Below are positions 48,696 through 57,228 of a DNA stretch of 64,000 nt, piece after piece. The translations under genes and the position numbers were made by a program. The notes below the pieces were generated by a model that did not search any database, had not been told where the DNA came from, and worked only from the letters and a program-made list of their open reading frames with translations. The first letter of the stretch is position 1. Each line of letters begins with the position of its first letter. Source of the DNA: an uncultured Clostridia bacterium (GTDB lineage Bacteria > Bacillota > Clostridia > Christensenellales > Borkfalkiaceae); NCBI GenBank assembly GCA_944346885.1, contig CALVMR010000018.1, positions 1 to 64,000 of the forward strand, given 5' to 3'.

Positions 48696-49907
48696 ATGGC
48701 AAAGATCCAAATGAAAACGCCGCTCGTTGAGATGGACGGCGACGAAATGACCCGCGTTTTATGGCAGTGGATCAAGGAAGATCTGCTCCTTCCGTACATC
48801 GACCTGAAAACGGAGTACTACGATTTAGGGCTCGTGAACCGCGACAAGACGGACGACGGCGTGACCGTTGCCGCCGCCGAAGCGAACAAAAAGTACGGCG
48901 TAGGCGTCAAGTGCGCGACCATCACTCCCAACGCGCAGCGCGTGGAGGAGTACAAGCTCAAAAAAATGTGGAAGAGCCCGAACGGCACCATCCGCCGCAT
49001 TTTGGACGGAACGGTGTTCCGCGCGCCCATCCTCGCCAAGGGCATCACGCCCTATGTGCCGGGCTGGAAAAAACCCATCGCGCTCGCCCGCCACGCCTAC
49101 GGAGACGTGTACGCGGGCGTGGAAACGCGTGCCGCGGCGGGCGATAAGGCGTACCTCGTGGTCGAAAACGAGGGCGGCGTAAAGGAAAAGCTGCTCATTC
49201 AGGATTTTGCCGCGGGCGGCGGCATCGTGCAGGCGGTGCATAACCTCGATAAGTCCATTCAAAGTTTTGCGCGCTCTTGCTTTAACTACGCGCTGGGCGC
49301 GAACATGCCGCTGTGGTTTGCCACCAAAGATACCATTTCCAAAACGTACGATCACCGTTTCAAAGATATCTTTGCCGAAATTTACGAGGCGGAGTACAAA
49401 AAGAAGTTTGAAGAGGCGGGCATCGAATACATGTACACTCTCATCGACGATGCGGTGGCGCGCGTCATCCGCAGCGAGGGCGGCATGGTTTGGGCGTGCA
49501 AAAACTACGACGGCGACGTGATGAGCGACATGGTGGCGACCGCTTACGGCTCTCTCGGCATGATGACCTCCGTGCTCGTTTCCCCCGAAGGGAATTACGA
49601 GTTCGAAGCGGCGCACGGCACCGTCACCCGCCACTATTACAAACATTTGAAGGGGGAAGAGACGTCTACCAATTCGGTGGCGACCATCTTTGCGTGGACG
49701 GGCGCGCTGGCAAAGCGCGGCGAGCTGGACGGCATCCCCGCGCTTACGGCGTTTGCCAAAAAGCTGGAAGAGGCAACGGTGCGCACCATCGAAGAGGGGG
49801 AAATGACGGGCGACCTTGTGGCGCTGTTCAAAGCCGAAGGCGTTACGCCCAAAAAACTTTCCTCCCGCGAATTTTTGCGCGCGGTCAAAAGACGGCTGGA
49901 TGCCTAA
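48696..49907 (+). CDS. icd: NADP-dependent isocitrate dehydrogenase
   Basis: A 403-residue enzyme of the homodimeric, eukaryote-like (type II) subfamily. [19 protein letters not shown] opens the protein, [20 protein letters not shown] and [19 protein letters not shown] are near residues 71-110, and the NADP region [12 protein letters not shown] is near residue 307, where the HGTVTRH form indicates NADP. It makes 2-oxoglutarate and NADPH for glutamate synthesis in the cytoplasm. It is monocistronic, with strong RBS CAAGGAG and tandem hairpins after it. Confidence 0.95.
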   Translation: MAKIQMKTPLVEMDGDEMTRVLWQWIKEDLLLPYIDLKTEYYDLGLVNRDKTDDGVTVAAAEANKKYGVGVKCATITPNAQRVEEYKLKKMWKSPNGTIRRILDGTVFRAPILAKGITPYVPGWKKPIALARHAYGDVYAGVETRAAAGDKAYLVVENEGGVKEKLLIQDFAAGGGIVQAVHNLDKSIQSFARSCFNYALGANMPLWFATKDTISKTYDHRFKDIFAEIYEAEYKKKFEEAGIEYMYTLIDDAVARVIRSEGGMVWACKNYDGDVMSDMVATAYGSLGMMTSVLVSPEGNYEFEAAHGTVTRHYYKHLKGEETSTNSVATIFAWTGALAKRGELDGIPALTAFAKKLEEATVRTIEEGEMTGDLVALFKAEGVTPKKLSSREFLRAVKRRLDA

Positions 49908-49947
49908 AAAGGCACGGCAGACGGCAGCAAATGTAAAGAGTACGGCG

Positions 49948-49990
49948 CAGCCGCGGCGCATGCAAAAGAATGCGCCGCGGCTGTTTTTTT
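49948..49990 (+). terminator. Strong intrinsic terminator after icd
   Basis: CAGCCGCGGCGCAT / ATGCGCCGCGGCTG, loop GCAAAAGA, then TTTTTTT. Confidence 0.92.
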
Positions 49991-50030
49991 GCGGCAAGCC
50001 GCCGCCCCGTTCGGGGCGGCGGCTTGCCGC
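49991..50030. repeat. 19-bp perfect GC hairpin directly after the icd terminator
   Basis: GCGGCAAGCCGCCGCCCCG (49991-50009) and its exact complement (50012-50030) flank TT. It abuts the terminator T-run. Two copies of an AAAACAAAAACGG unit follow (about 50037-50073). Confidence 0.8.
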
Positions 50031-50145
50031 AAGTGCAAAAAAACAAAAACGGCGCGGAAAAAACAAAAACGGAGGGGCGGCGCGCAAAGCGGGCGGGCAT
50101 GCCGTGCTTGCGGCGGGCATATACATAGGCGGGGAGGGGAAGAGG

Positions 50146-51579
50146 ATGAAACACCCGCTGCTGTTTTTGGTGCTTGCGGCACTGCTGTTTTTGCCGCTTT
50201 CGCTGTTTTCCGCCTGCGAACGAACGCCGCCGCGCAGCCGTTACACGATCGATGCGGCGTACGAAAACGGCACGCTTGCGGCGGAGATGACCGTTTCGTA
50301 TTACAACGGCACGGGGGAGAGCCTGCAAGAGCTGTGGTTCAACCTCTACGGAAACGCCTACCGGGAGGGGGCGGCGTATGCGCCCGTTTCACCCTCGTTT
50401 GCGGCGGGCGCGTATTACGAGGGGGAGAGCTACGGGGGGATGGAGATCGGCTCCGTTTCTCCCTGTGCGGAATGGGATGTGGGCGGCGCGGATAAAAACG
50501 TGCTGCGCGTGCGGCTGGCTTCGCCCGTTCCCGCGGGCGGGCGGTGCGAACTGTCGGTCGCCTACACGCTCATGCTCGCCAAAGTCGAACACCGCACGGG
50601 AATCGCGCGGCACAGCGTCAACTTGGGCAATTTTTATCCCGTTTTATGCGTGCGGGAAGGCGGTACGCCGCGCGAATGCCTCTATTTTTCCAACGGGGAC
50701 CCCTTTTACAGCGAATGCGCCGATTACGACGTTACGCTCTCCGTGCCCGCCTCGTTTACGGCGGCGGCTTCGGGGGCGGTGCGCTCCGCCGTTCTTGCGG
50801 GCGGGCGGCGGGTATACCGCTTTTCGCTGGAAAACGCGCGCGATTTTGCGGCGGTGCTGGGCGGGTCGTTCCGCGTTGCGCAATGCATGGCGGGGGATAC
50901 GGCGGTGCAGTACTATTATTACGAGGACGCCGCGCCCGAAAAAACGTTGCGGCTCGCGTGCGAAAGCCTGCTCTTTTTTTCCAAACGGTTCGGCGCCTAT
51001 CCGTACCAAACGTATACGGTCGTGCAAACGGGGTTTTGCTACGGCGGCATGGAGTACCCCGCGCTCGTGTACCTTTCCGATGCGCTTGCGCAGGCGGAGG
51101 CGGCGTACACGCTCGTACACGAAACGGCGCACCAGTGGTGGTACGCCGTTGTCGGAAGCGATCCTGTTTTGCACGCCTGGCAGGACGAGGGGCTGGCGGA
51201 GTATTCCGCGCTGTTGTTTTTTGAAGAGAACGGGCAGTACGGGTTTACGCGGGCGGGGCTTTTGCGCGCCGCGCGGGAAGCGTACGGCACCTTTTGCGCC
51301 GTGCAAAAACAGCACGGCGAGGCGGATACTTCCATGGATAGGCGGTTGGATGCGTTCGGCGAATACGAATACGTTGTGCTCTCCTACGCCAAGGGAGAAT
51401 TGCTGTTCGAGGCGCTGCGGCAGGCGCTGGGAGACCGCCGCTTTTTTGCGGGGCTGCGCCGTTATTATGCCGAAAACGCGGGGAAGCTCGCCGCGCCCGA
51501 AGACTTGGCGGCGAGCTTCAAAGAGAGCGCGGCGCAGGCGGTGCTTGGCGCGTTCCGCAGCGGCGGCGAGCGGATATAG
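50146..51579 (+). CDS. M1-family metallopeptidase, predicted lipoprotein
   Basis: A 477-residue protein. The signal segment HPLLFLVLAALLFLPLSLF ends at FSAC, a plausible lipobox with the acylated cysteine at residue 24. The catalytic domain carries GGMEYP (the GAMEN-like exopeptidase loop) near residue 302, the zinc motif HETAH at residue 325, and the third ligand E in WQDEGLAEY 18-19 residues later. The N-terminal beta domain is present but the C-terminal domain of full-length M1 enzymes is shortened. It likely trims peptides outside the cell. The start at 50146 follows GGGGAAGAGG. It converges on the FmdB gene with a 10-nt gap. Confidence 0.88.
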   Translation: MKHPLLFLVLAALLFLPLSLFSACERTPPRSRYTIDAAYENGTLAAEMTVSYYNGTGESLQELWFNLYGNAYREGAAYAPVSPSFAAGAYYEGESYGGMEIGSVSPCAEWDVGGADKNVLRVRLASPVPAGGRCELSVAYTLMLAKVEHRTGIARHSVNLGNFYPVLCVREGGTPRECLYFSNGDPFYSECADYDVTLSVPASFTAAASGAVRSAVLAGGRRVYRFSLENARDFAAVLGGSFRVAQCMAGDTAVQYYYYEDAAPEKTLRLACESLLFFSKRFGAYPYQTYTVVQTGFCYGGMEYPALVYLSDALAQAEAAYTLVHETAHQWWYAVVGSDPVLHAWQDEGLAEYSALLFFEENGQYGFTRAGLLRAAREAYGTFCAVQKQHGEADTSMDRRLDAFGEYEYVVLSYAKGELLFEALRQALGDRRFFAGLRRYYAENAGKLAAPEDLAASFKESAAQAVLGAFRSGGERI

Positions 51580-51589
51580 CGGGGCGGGG

Positions 51590-51787
51590 TCAGCGGCACC
51601 CGCCGCAGGTCTTGCAGTTTCCGTTGCACTTTTTGGAGGGCTTCCCCGTGGCGGAAAATATTTCCCCGCTCCAATCGCGGTCGGCGGGGGCGCCGCAAAC
51701 GGGGCAGGATACGGGGTCGTCGTATTTTTTTACGAGCTCCTCAAATTTGTTTTGGCAGCGGCTGCATTTGTATTGCAGGATGGGCAT
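51590..51787 (-). CDS. FmdB family zinc-ribbon protein
   Basis: A 65-residue protein starting MPILQYKCSRCQNKFEELVK, with CxxC pairs CSRC (residue 8) and CPVC (near residue 31), the standard FmdB/putative regulatory zinc ribbon. It ends with a cysteine-rich CNGNCKTCGGCR tail, often seen in Firmicutes members and possibly a second metal site. The function is not known. The start at 51787 is favoured by GAGGGG 8 nt upstream; the longer frame would start above the promoter. Confidence 0.88.
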   Translation of the reverse strand: MPILQYKCSRCQNKFEELVKKYDDPVSCPVCGAPADRDWSGEIFSATGKPSKKCNGNCKTCGGCR

Positions 51788-51845
51788 ACGGTTTATCCCC
51801 TCGGCGGGCGGCGTGCCGCCCGCGGCTTGTTCTTTTTGCAAAACA

Positions 51846-51874
51846 GTATACCAGCTTTGTGCAAAAAACGCAAG
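51846..51874 (-). promoter_or_regulatory. SigA-type promoter of the FmdB gene, reverse strand
   Basis: TTGCGT (-35, 51869-51874), 17-nt spacer, TATACT (-10, 51846-51851) on the minus strand. Confidence 0.75.
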
Positions 51875-51940
51875 CCGCGCGCCCGTCATAACGCGGGTTT
51901 TCCGCGCATAGGAATACAAATACGGGAGAAGGGGGGAGGC

Positions 51941-52210
51941 ATGCGTCTGTTTGAAGAGATCTTAGCGCGCGCGGGAGACGGCGGCGAGATCGGGCACGCG
52001 GGGGCAAAGGCGGTGTTTTTGGGCGGAAGGTGCGCCGCGCTGGAAAACGTGCGCGGCATTTTTTCCTTTTCGGAGCAGGAGGCGGTCTTTTTGCTGGCGC
52101 GGGGGCGGATCCGCGTGACGGGAGAGGGGCTGCGGATCGCGCGCTACGGGGAAGGGGACGCGCTCGTGGCGGGGAACGTGCGCGCCGTGGAGTATTCGGA
52201 GGGGGAATGA
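51941..52210 (+). CDS. yqfC: Sporulation protein YqfC (YabP/YqfC family)
   Basis: An 89-residue protein with the YabP/YqfC fold pattern: a short N-terminal helix, then AVFLGGRCAALENVRGIFSF and LLARGRIRVTGEGLRIARYG, where I.V.G..L.I..Y is diagnostic, ending DALVAGNVRAVEYSEGE. YqfC is a SigE-dependent mother-cell protein of unknown mechanism. It is coupled to yqfD (ATGA) in the order conserved in spore formers. RBS is GGGGGGAGG. Confidence 0.9.
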   Translation: MRLFEEILARAGDGGEIGHAGAKAVFLGGRCAALENVRGIFSFSEQEAVFLLARGRIRVTGEGLRIARYGEGDALVAGNVRAVEYSEGE

Positions 52211-53124
52211 AGCCGCTTTTTTGCGATTTTTTATGCGTGGAGGGCATTGCGCCGTGGCGCGTGCTCGATAAGCTCTCCCGCGGCGGGGTATGCGCGTTCG
52301 GCGTACGGCGCGCGGGCGCGGCGGCGCTGAATTTCGCCGTAAGATGCAAAGATACGGAAAAAGTTTTTGCAATTTTGCGCGGTTCGTGTTATACTGTAAA
52401 AAAGACGGGTTCGTCGCGCGCGAAGCGGCTGCTTTCCGCCGCAGCCCGCCGCCCCGGTATCGTGTGCGGGGCGTTGCTGTTTGCCCTGCTCTCGTTCGGG
52501 GCGGACAGGCTGGTGCTGCGCATCGACGTTTCGGGTTCCGCGGCGCGCTACGCCGCGCGCGCGGAGCAGCTGCTCGGCGAGGCGGGCATCGGCGTCTTTT
52601 CGCTTTACAGCGAAGAGGCGGCGGGCAGGGCGCGAGTGCGCCTGCTCGAAGAGTTGAAAGACGTTGCCTTTGCCGAAGTGCAAAAGAGCGGATGCGTTGT
52701 GTTCGTCACCCTCGAAGAGGGAGACGTTGCCGAAGTACAGCCCCGCAAAAGCGCCCTCACCGCGCCCGCCGCGGGCGTGGTGGAGGAACTTACGGTCCTG
52801 CGCGGGGAGGCGCTTGCGGAGGAAGGGCAAACCGTTTCGGCGGGCGAGGTGCTCGTGGCGGGCAGGATCGCCGCCGCAGACGGAACATACAGGGAGACGT
52901 TTGTTTCCGCCCGCTGCGTGCTGCGCTGCGAATACCGCTGCTTTGTGCGCGGCGCGGGCGAAACGGAAGAACGCGCGGCGGCGCGGACGAAGCTGGAAGC
53001 GGAAAGCGCCCTGCTGCAAGGCGATGCGGTGCAGCTCTCCTTTTTGGAGGAGCAGATCCGGGAGGAGGACGGCGGCTTTACCGTTCTGCTCTCCGTCCGC
53101 CTCGTATTGGCGGCGGGCTATTGA
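52207..53124 (+). CDS. yqfD: Sporulation protein YqfD
   Basis: A 305-residue protein, shorter than the usual 380-400. It has the N-terminal soluble domain, one membrane helix (PGIVCGALLFALLSFGADRLVL, about residues 88-108) and an extracytoplasmic region with VSGSAARYAARAEQLLGEAGI and APAAGVVEELTVLRGEALAEEGQTVSAGE-type beta repeats. YqfD is a membrane protein conserved in spore formers and made in the mother cell. The stop is in the same frame as the following phoH. Confidence 0.88.
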   Translation: MKPLFCDFLCVEGIAPWRVLDKLSRGGVCAFGVRRAGAAALNFAVRCKDTEKVFAILRGSCYTVKKTGSSRAKRLLSAAARRPGIVCGALLFALLSFGADRLVLRIDVSGSAARYAARAEQLLGEAGIGVFSLYSEEAAGRARVRLLEELKDVAFAEVQKSGCVVFVTLEEGDVAEVQPRKSALTAPAAGVVEELTVLRGEALAEEGQTVSAGEVLVAGRIAAADGTYRETFVSARCVLRCEYRCFVRGAGETEERAAARTKLEAESALLQGDAVQLSFLEEQIREEDGGFTVLLSVRLVLAAGY

Positions 53125-53148
53125 AAAACCTTTTCGGAGGAAAAATTT

Positions 53149-54141
53149 ACGGAACAGGCGAAGAAAAAGATCGACGCGGAAGATCTCGACGCCCTGCAAA
53201 AGCTGCTGGGCACGTTCGACGAAAATTTGCAGATCGTTACGGGGGAACTCGGCATAACCGCGTCGGTGGAAGGCACGGTGATCAAACTTTCGGGCGAGGC
53301 GGAGAGCGTCGCCATTGCGGCGCGCGTGCTCGAAGGGATCTTGCGGCTCATTCGCGCGGGCGAGAGCATCGATAAAACGCGCATCGTGTACTGCATCGAA
53401 CTTGCGCGCGAAGGGAATTTAGACGCCATCGAACAGGTCATGAGCGATGTGGTGGCGGTCACCTTCCGCGGCAAGCAGATCAAGTGCAAGACCGTCGGGC
53501 AAAAAAAATACGTGGACGCCATCAAAAACAACACCGTCGTGTTCGGCGTGGGGCCTGCGGGCACGGGCAAAACCTATCTCGCCGTCTGCCTTGCCGTCAG
53601 CGCGTACAAGGGCAAGCAGGTGGAAAAGATCATCCTTACCCGCCCCGCCGTGGAAGCGGGGGAAAAGCTCGGCTTTCTGCCGGGCGATCTGCAAACCAAG
53701 GTCGATCCGTACCTGCGCCCGCTGTACGACGCGTTGCAGGAGCTGTTCGGCATGGAAACGTACGGCAGGCTGATGGAAAAGGGCGTCATCGAAGTGGCGC
53801 CGCTGGCGTATATGCGCGGCAGAACGCTCTCCAATGCCTTCGTCATTTTAGACGAGGCGCAAAACACCACCGTCGAACAGATGAAGATGTTTTTGACGCG
53901 CATGGGCGACGGCAGCAAAATGGTCGTCAACGGCGACGTGACGCAGATCGACCTGCCCGACGGGCGCAAAAGCGGGCTCAAACATGCGGTCGGGGTGCTC
54001 AAAAACGTGGAGGGCGTGGGCATCGTAACGCTGACCGCGCAGGACGTTGTGCGCCATCCGATGGTCATGCGCATCGTACGCGCATACGAACGAGACGCCG
54101 CCCGCCGCGAAGCCGCGCGGGAAGAGAGGAGGAAAAAATGA
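53149..54141 (+). CDS. phoH: PhoH family ATPase
   Basis: About 330 residues: an N-terminal KH-like/RNA-binding segment and a RecA-like ATPase with P-loop [10 protein letters not shown] near residue 133, [18 protein letters not shown] near residue 164 and Walker [10 protein letters not shown] near residue 231. It is linked to RNA metabolism beside ybeY. No ATG, GTG or TTG lies at the expected start. Translation from ACG at 53149, 8 nt after CGGAGG, gives a family-like N-terminus and length. The first standard start in this frame is a TTG at 53227, which has no RBS and would delete about 26 residues. It is coupled to yqfF. Confidence 0.9.
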   Translation, partial: TEQAKKKIDAEDLDALQKLLGTFDENLQIVTGELGITASVEGTVIKLSGEAESVAIAARVLEGILRLIRAGESIDKTRIVYCIELAREGNLDAIEQVMSDVVAVTFRGKQIKCKTVGQKKYVDAIKNNTVVFGVGPAGTGKTYLAVCLAVSAYKGKQVEKIILTRPAVEAGEKLGFLPGDLQTKVDPYLRPLYDALQELFGMETYGRLMEKGVIEVAPLAYMRGRTLSNAFVILDEAQNTTVEQMKMFLTRMGDGSKMVVNGDVTQIDLPDGRKSGLKHAVGVLKNVEGVGIVTLTAQDVVRHPMVMRIVRAYERDAARREAAREERRKK

Positions 54142-55622
54142 AGGGAGAGGAACGCACGCAAGAAGCCTTCGGCGCGGGCAAGGTCGCAAAGAGCGTCTTG
54201 ATCTTTTTTGTCAATTACCTGCTGCTGTTCGCCCTCATCTTCTTGTTTATCGCGCTCAATGCGGTCAACGAAGCAAACAAGGGGTTTGCCGCCTATATGC
54301 GGGAGGATATCTCCGACTTCGTTTATCTGCTTTTGAGCGTCTTTATCCTGTTCGTCATCATCTATATCTACTTTTTGTTTGAGGACAGGCAGTCTTTGGC
54401 GGGGGCGAAAAACATTTGGCTGGTGTTCATCCTGCTGGATGTGAGCATCGTCGTCTGTTACTTTTTCGGCTTCTTTTTCAACATCTATTCCCGCCCCGTG
54501 GCGATGCTTGCGCTGCTCGCGCTGCTGCTGCTCGGCAGGCGGTTTGCCACCTTTTTGAACGTCATCTTTGCGCTGATGATGTTCGCCATCGACCACTTTA
54601 CCAATTTTTCGGTGACGGGCGTCAACGCGACCGCCGCCGTCGTAACGCCGCTTTTAACGTTTTCGGCGGGGATGGTCGGCATCTTCGTGGGTACGAAAGT
54701 CAAAACGCGGGTGTGCTCCTTTTTAACGGGGTTTGCGGTGTGCGTGCCGCTGCTGGTGATGATCGCCTGTTTGGAATACGGCAGCGGCGTCGAACTTTTG
54801 TATTCCATGCTGTTCGGTTTGGAAGCGGGCGTCTGCTCCGCCGTGCTGTTCATGGCGCTTTTGCCGGTGTTCGAGGTGGTGTTCAACTGCATCACCGATT
54901 ACCGCCTGCGCGAGCTGACCGACCACGACGCGCCGCTCATGCGCGAACTCAAAGAGCGTGCGTTCGGCACCTTTAACCACTGCATCGTGGTGGCGCATTT
55001 GGCGGAGGCGTGCGCGATCGCCCTCAACGAGGATACGGCGCTCGCCCGCGCCGCGGCGTATTACCACGATGTGGGCAAGCTGCGCCAGCCCGAATATTTT
55101 ACCGAAAACCAGAGCGGTTACAACCCGCACAACGAGCTCTCCCCCGAACTTTCGGTGGATATCATCCGTTCGCACGCCAAGGACGGGTACGAGCTGATCC
55201 GCGCCCGCCGTTTGCCCAAAGTGCTGGCGGATATCGCGCTCCAACACCACGGCACCATGCCCATTAAGTATTTTTATGCCAAGGCGCTCAAACTTTCGGA
55301 CGGGGAAGTGAACGTGGAAGATTTTTCCTACCCCGGCCCCAAACCGCAGAGCAAGATCGCCGCGATCATCATGATTGCCGACGCCAGCGAGGCGATCTCC
55401 CGCACGCTGCCCGACCGTACGCCGGAGCGCGTGGAGGCGGCGGTGCGCGAGATCATCGAAGAGCGCGTCGATCTCGATCAGTTTGACGAGTGTGACGTGA
55501 CCATGCGCGACCTTACCGCCATCAAAGAGGCGATCGTCAACTGTTTGACGGGCGTGTACCACAGCCGCATCCGTTACCCCAAACTCAAACTGGGGCGCAA
55601 GGAGGAGGGCGAAAATGGCTGA
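54138..55622 (+). CDS. pgpH: Membrane HD-domain c-di-AMP phosphodiesterase (PgpH/YqfF type), lacking the extracellular domain
   Basis: A 494-residue protein with seven membrane helices (about residues 18-265) and a cytoplasmic HD domain with [15 protein letters not shown] near 280, the metal dyad YYHDVGK (H310) and [12 protein letters not shown] near 372. PgpH proteins hydrolyse c-di-AMP. Known PgpH/YqfF proteins are about 700 residues and carry a 7TMR-HDED extracellular sensor between helices 1 and 2; here only about 30 residues lie there. Location between phoH and ybeY is conserved. Its ATG overlaps the phoH stop. Confidence 0.9.
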   Translation: MKGEERTQEAFGAGKVAKSVLIFFVNYLLLFALIFLFIALNAVNEANKGFAAYMREDISDFVYLLLSVFILFVIIYIYFLFEDRQSLAGAKNIWLVFILLDVSIVVCYFFGFFFNIYSRPVAMLALLALLLLGRRFATFLNVIFALMMFAIDHFTNFSVTGVNATAAVVTPLLTFSAGMVGIFVGTKVKTRVCSFLTGFAVCVPLLVMIACLEYGSGVELLYSMLFGLEAGVCSAVLFMALLPVFEVVFNCITDYRLRELTDHDAPLMRELKERAFGTFNHCIVVAHLAEACAIALNEDTALARAAAYYHDVGKLRQPEYFTENQSGYNPHNELSPELSVDIIRSHAKDGYELIRARRLPKVLADIALQHHGTMPIKYFYAKALKLSDGEVNVEDFSYPGPKPQSKIAAIIMIADASEAISRTLPDRTPERVEAAVREIIEERVDLDQFDECDVTMRDLTAIKEAIVNCLTGVYHSRIRYPKLKLGRKEEGENG

Positions 55623-56091
55623 ACTGTACATCGAATGCGAAGAAGAGGGCTTTGACGCGGCTCTGCTCGGCGCGTGTGCCGCGCAGAGCACGGAGAGCGA
55701 TGCGCCGCTCTCCTGCGAGATCGTGTTCACGGACGAGGCGGGCATCCGCGCGCTCAATGCGCGCACCCGCGGCAAGGACGCCGTGACGGACGTGCTTAGT
55801 TTTCCGAATTTCGATTTGGGCGGCGGCGCGATCCGCGCGGCGGAGCACCCCTTTGACAGAGACGAGGCGGGCAGGCTGTTTTTGGGCAGCATCGTCATCT
55901 GCCGCGCCCGCGCAGAGCGGCAGGCGGCGGAATACGGGCATTCGCTGCGGCGGGAGCTGTACTACCTTGCCGTGCACGGGCTGTGCCATTTGCTGGGGTT
56001 CGACCACGAAACCGAGGCGCAAAAGGCGCAGATGCGCGCGCGGGAGGAGGCGATCCTCTCCGCCATGGGCATCGGGAGAGAAGAGGCATGA
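55615..56091 (+). CDS. ybeY: Endoribonuclease YbeY
   Basis: A 158-residue protein with the zinc motif HGLCHLLGFDH near residue 121 (HxxxHxxGxDH) and VTDVLSFPNFD near residue 57, both diagnostic. It takes part in 16S rRNA 3' maturation and 70S quality control. It overlaps yqfF by 8 nt and era by ATGA; the dgkA and cdd genes that often lie between ybeY and era in Bacilli are missing here. Confidence 0.95.
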   Translation: MAELYIECEEEGFDAALLGACAAQSTESDAPLSCEIVFTDEAGIRALNARTRGKDAVTDVLSFPNFDLGGGAIRAAEHPFDRDEAGRLFLGSIVICRARAERQAAEYGHSLRRELYYLAVHGLCHLLGFDHETEAQKAQMRAREEAILSAMGIGREEA

Positions 56092-56984
56092 AGGCGGGTA
56101 CCGTTGCCGTTATCGGCAGGGCAAACGCGGGCAAGAGCACGCTCGTCAACGTGCTGGTGGGGGAAAAGGTCGCCATCGTTTCCCCCAAGCCGCAGACCAC
56201 GCGCGACCGTATTTTGGGTATTTTGAACGAAGCGGACGCGCAGATCGTGTTTGCGGATACGCCCGGCATCTATAAGGCGGGCACCGCCCTTTCGGGGCGG
56301 ATGCTGCGCACGGCGGAAAATGCCGCCAAGGACGTGGAGCTCATTCTCTTCGTGCACGACGGGCACAGGGGCGTTTCCGAAGAGGATACCGCGCTCATGC
56401 GGCACTATGCCTCTTTCGGCGTACCCATGCTGATCGCCTATACCAAAACGGATATCATGCCCGCCGAGCAGATCCCGCAGGACGTGAAGGCGCTGTACGA
56501 GGGGGGCGTGCGGCAGGACGTGTACCCCGTTTCCGCGCGCAAGGGGCGCGGCATCGAAAAGCTGCGCCGCGCCATCGTTGCCGCCCTGCCCGAAGGGGAG
56601 CCGCTCTTTCCCGAAGACGTGGTTTCGGATAAGAGCGAGCGGTTCATGCTCGGCGAGATCATGCGCGAAAAGATCTTATTGAAGTACGAAAAGGAGATCC
56701 CGCACGGCGTTGCCGTGCTGGTCACGAAGTTCGAGCGCGGTCAGGGGGGCGTATGCGAAGTGTGCCTCGATATCGTCTGCGAAAAGCCGAACCATAAGGC
56801 GATCCTCATCGGAAAGCAGGGGGCGGCGCTCAAAGAGGTGCTCTCCTACGCCCGCAAGGATATGGAAAAATTTTTGGGCTGCAAGGTCTTTTTAACGGGG
56901 TACGTAAAGGTCAAAGAGGGCTGGCGCGACCGCGAAACGCTGCTGCGCGAATTCGGTTACGGCGAGGAGGACCCGCGTCGCTAG
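56088..56984 (+). CDS. era: GTPase Era
   Basis: A 298-residue protein with the P-loop GRANAGKST at residues 10-18, SPKPQTTRDRILGIL (switch I), DTPGIYK near residue 60, TKTD near residue 120 and a C-terminal KH domain with the GxxG loop GKQG near residue 243. It binds the 3' end of 16S rRNA during 30S assembly. After the TAG stop the same frame stays open and encodes a proline/lysine-rich stretch (PPNPPKKPQLPKPKKPKK). Confidence 0.96.
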   Translation: MKAGTVAVIGRANAGKSTLVNVLVGEKVAIVSPKPQTTRDRILGILNEADAQIVFADTPGIYKAGTALSGRMLRTAENAAKDVELILFVHDGHRGVSEEDTALMRHYASFGVPMLIAYTKTDIMPAEQIPQDVKALYEGGVRQDVYPVSARKGRGIEKLRRAIVAALPEGEPLFPEDVVSDKSERFMLGEIMREKILLKYEKEIPHGVAVLVTKFERGQGGVCEVCLDIVCEKPNHKAILIGKQGAALKEVLSYARKDMEKFLGCKVFLTGYVKVKEGWRDRETLLREFGYGEEDPRR

Positions 56985-57070
56985 CCGCCGAACCCGCCGA
57001 AGAAACCGCAGCTGCCAAAGCCGAAGAAACCGAAGAAACCAAAGCCGCCGAAGCGTTTGCGGCGGGCAAA
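56985..57070 (+). repeat. Degenerate GCCGAAGAAACC-type repeat after the era stop
   Basis: Units such as CCGAAGAAACC and CCAAAGCCG repeat several times; in the era frame they would encode a P/K-rich tail, in another frame an A/E/K/T-rich one. Confidence 0.65.
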
Positions 57071-57140
57071 AGCCGATTGCTGCGCGGCGGGCAAAGCCGT
57101 AAAAACCGCGCCGCAAACCGTATAAAATCGTATAAAAATC

Positions 57141-57171
57141 GCGCCCTGCGGCACAGCCGCAGGGCGCTTTT
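57141..57171. terminator. Bidirectional terminator between era and thiT
   Basis: GCGCCCTGCGG / CCGCAGGGCGC, loop CACAG, with TTTT on the + strand and GATTTTTAT on the minus strand. Confidence 0.85.
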
Positions 57172-57228
57172 GTAAGCGTATTTGCAAGACGTTTTTGCAA
57201 ACGGTTTTTGCAAGGTGCGCCGCAAACC

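Noticed and set aside
53484..54137. Extension of the yqfF frame upstream over phoH
   Set aside because: Out-of-frame shadow of phoH; the start at 54138 overlaps the phoH stop as ATGA. This also excludes the extension as a hidden 7TMR-HDED domain.
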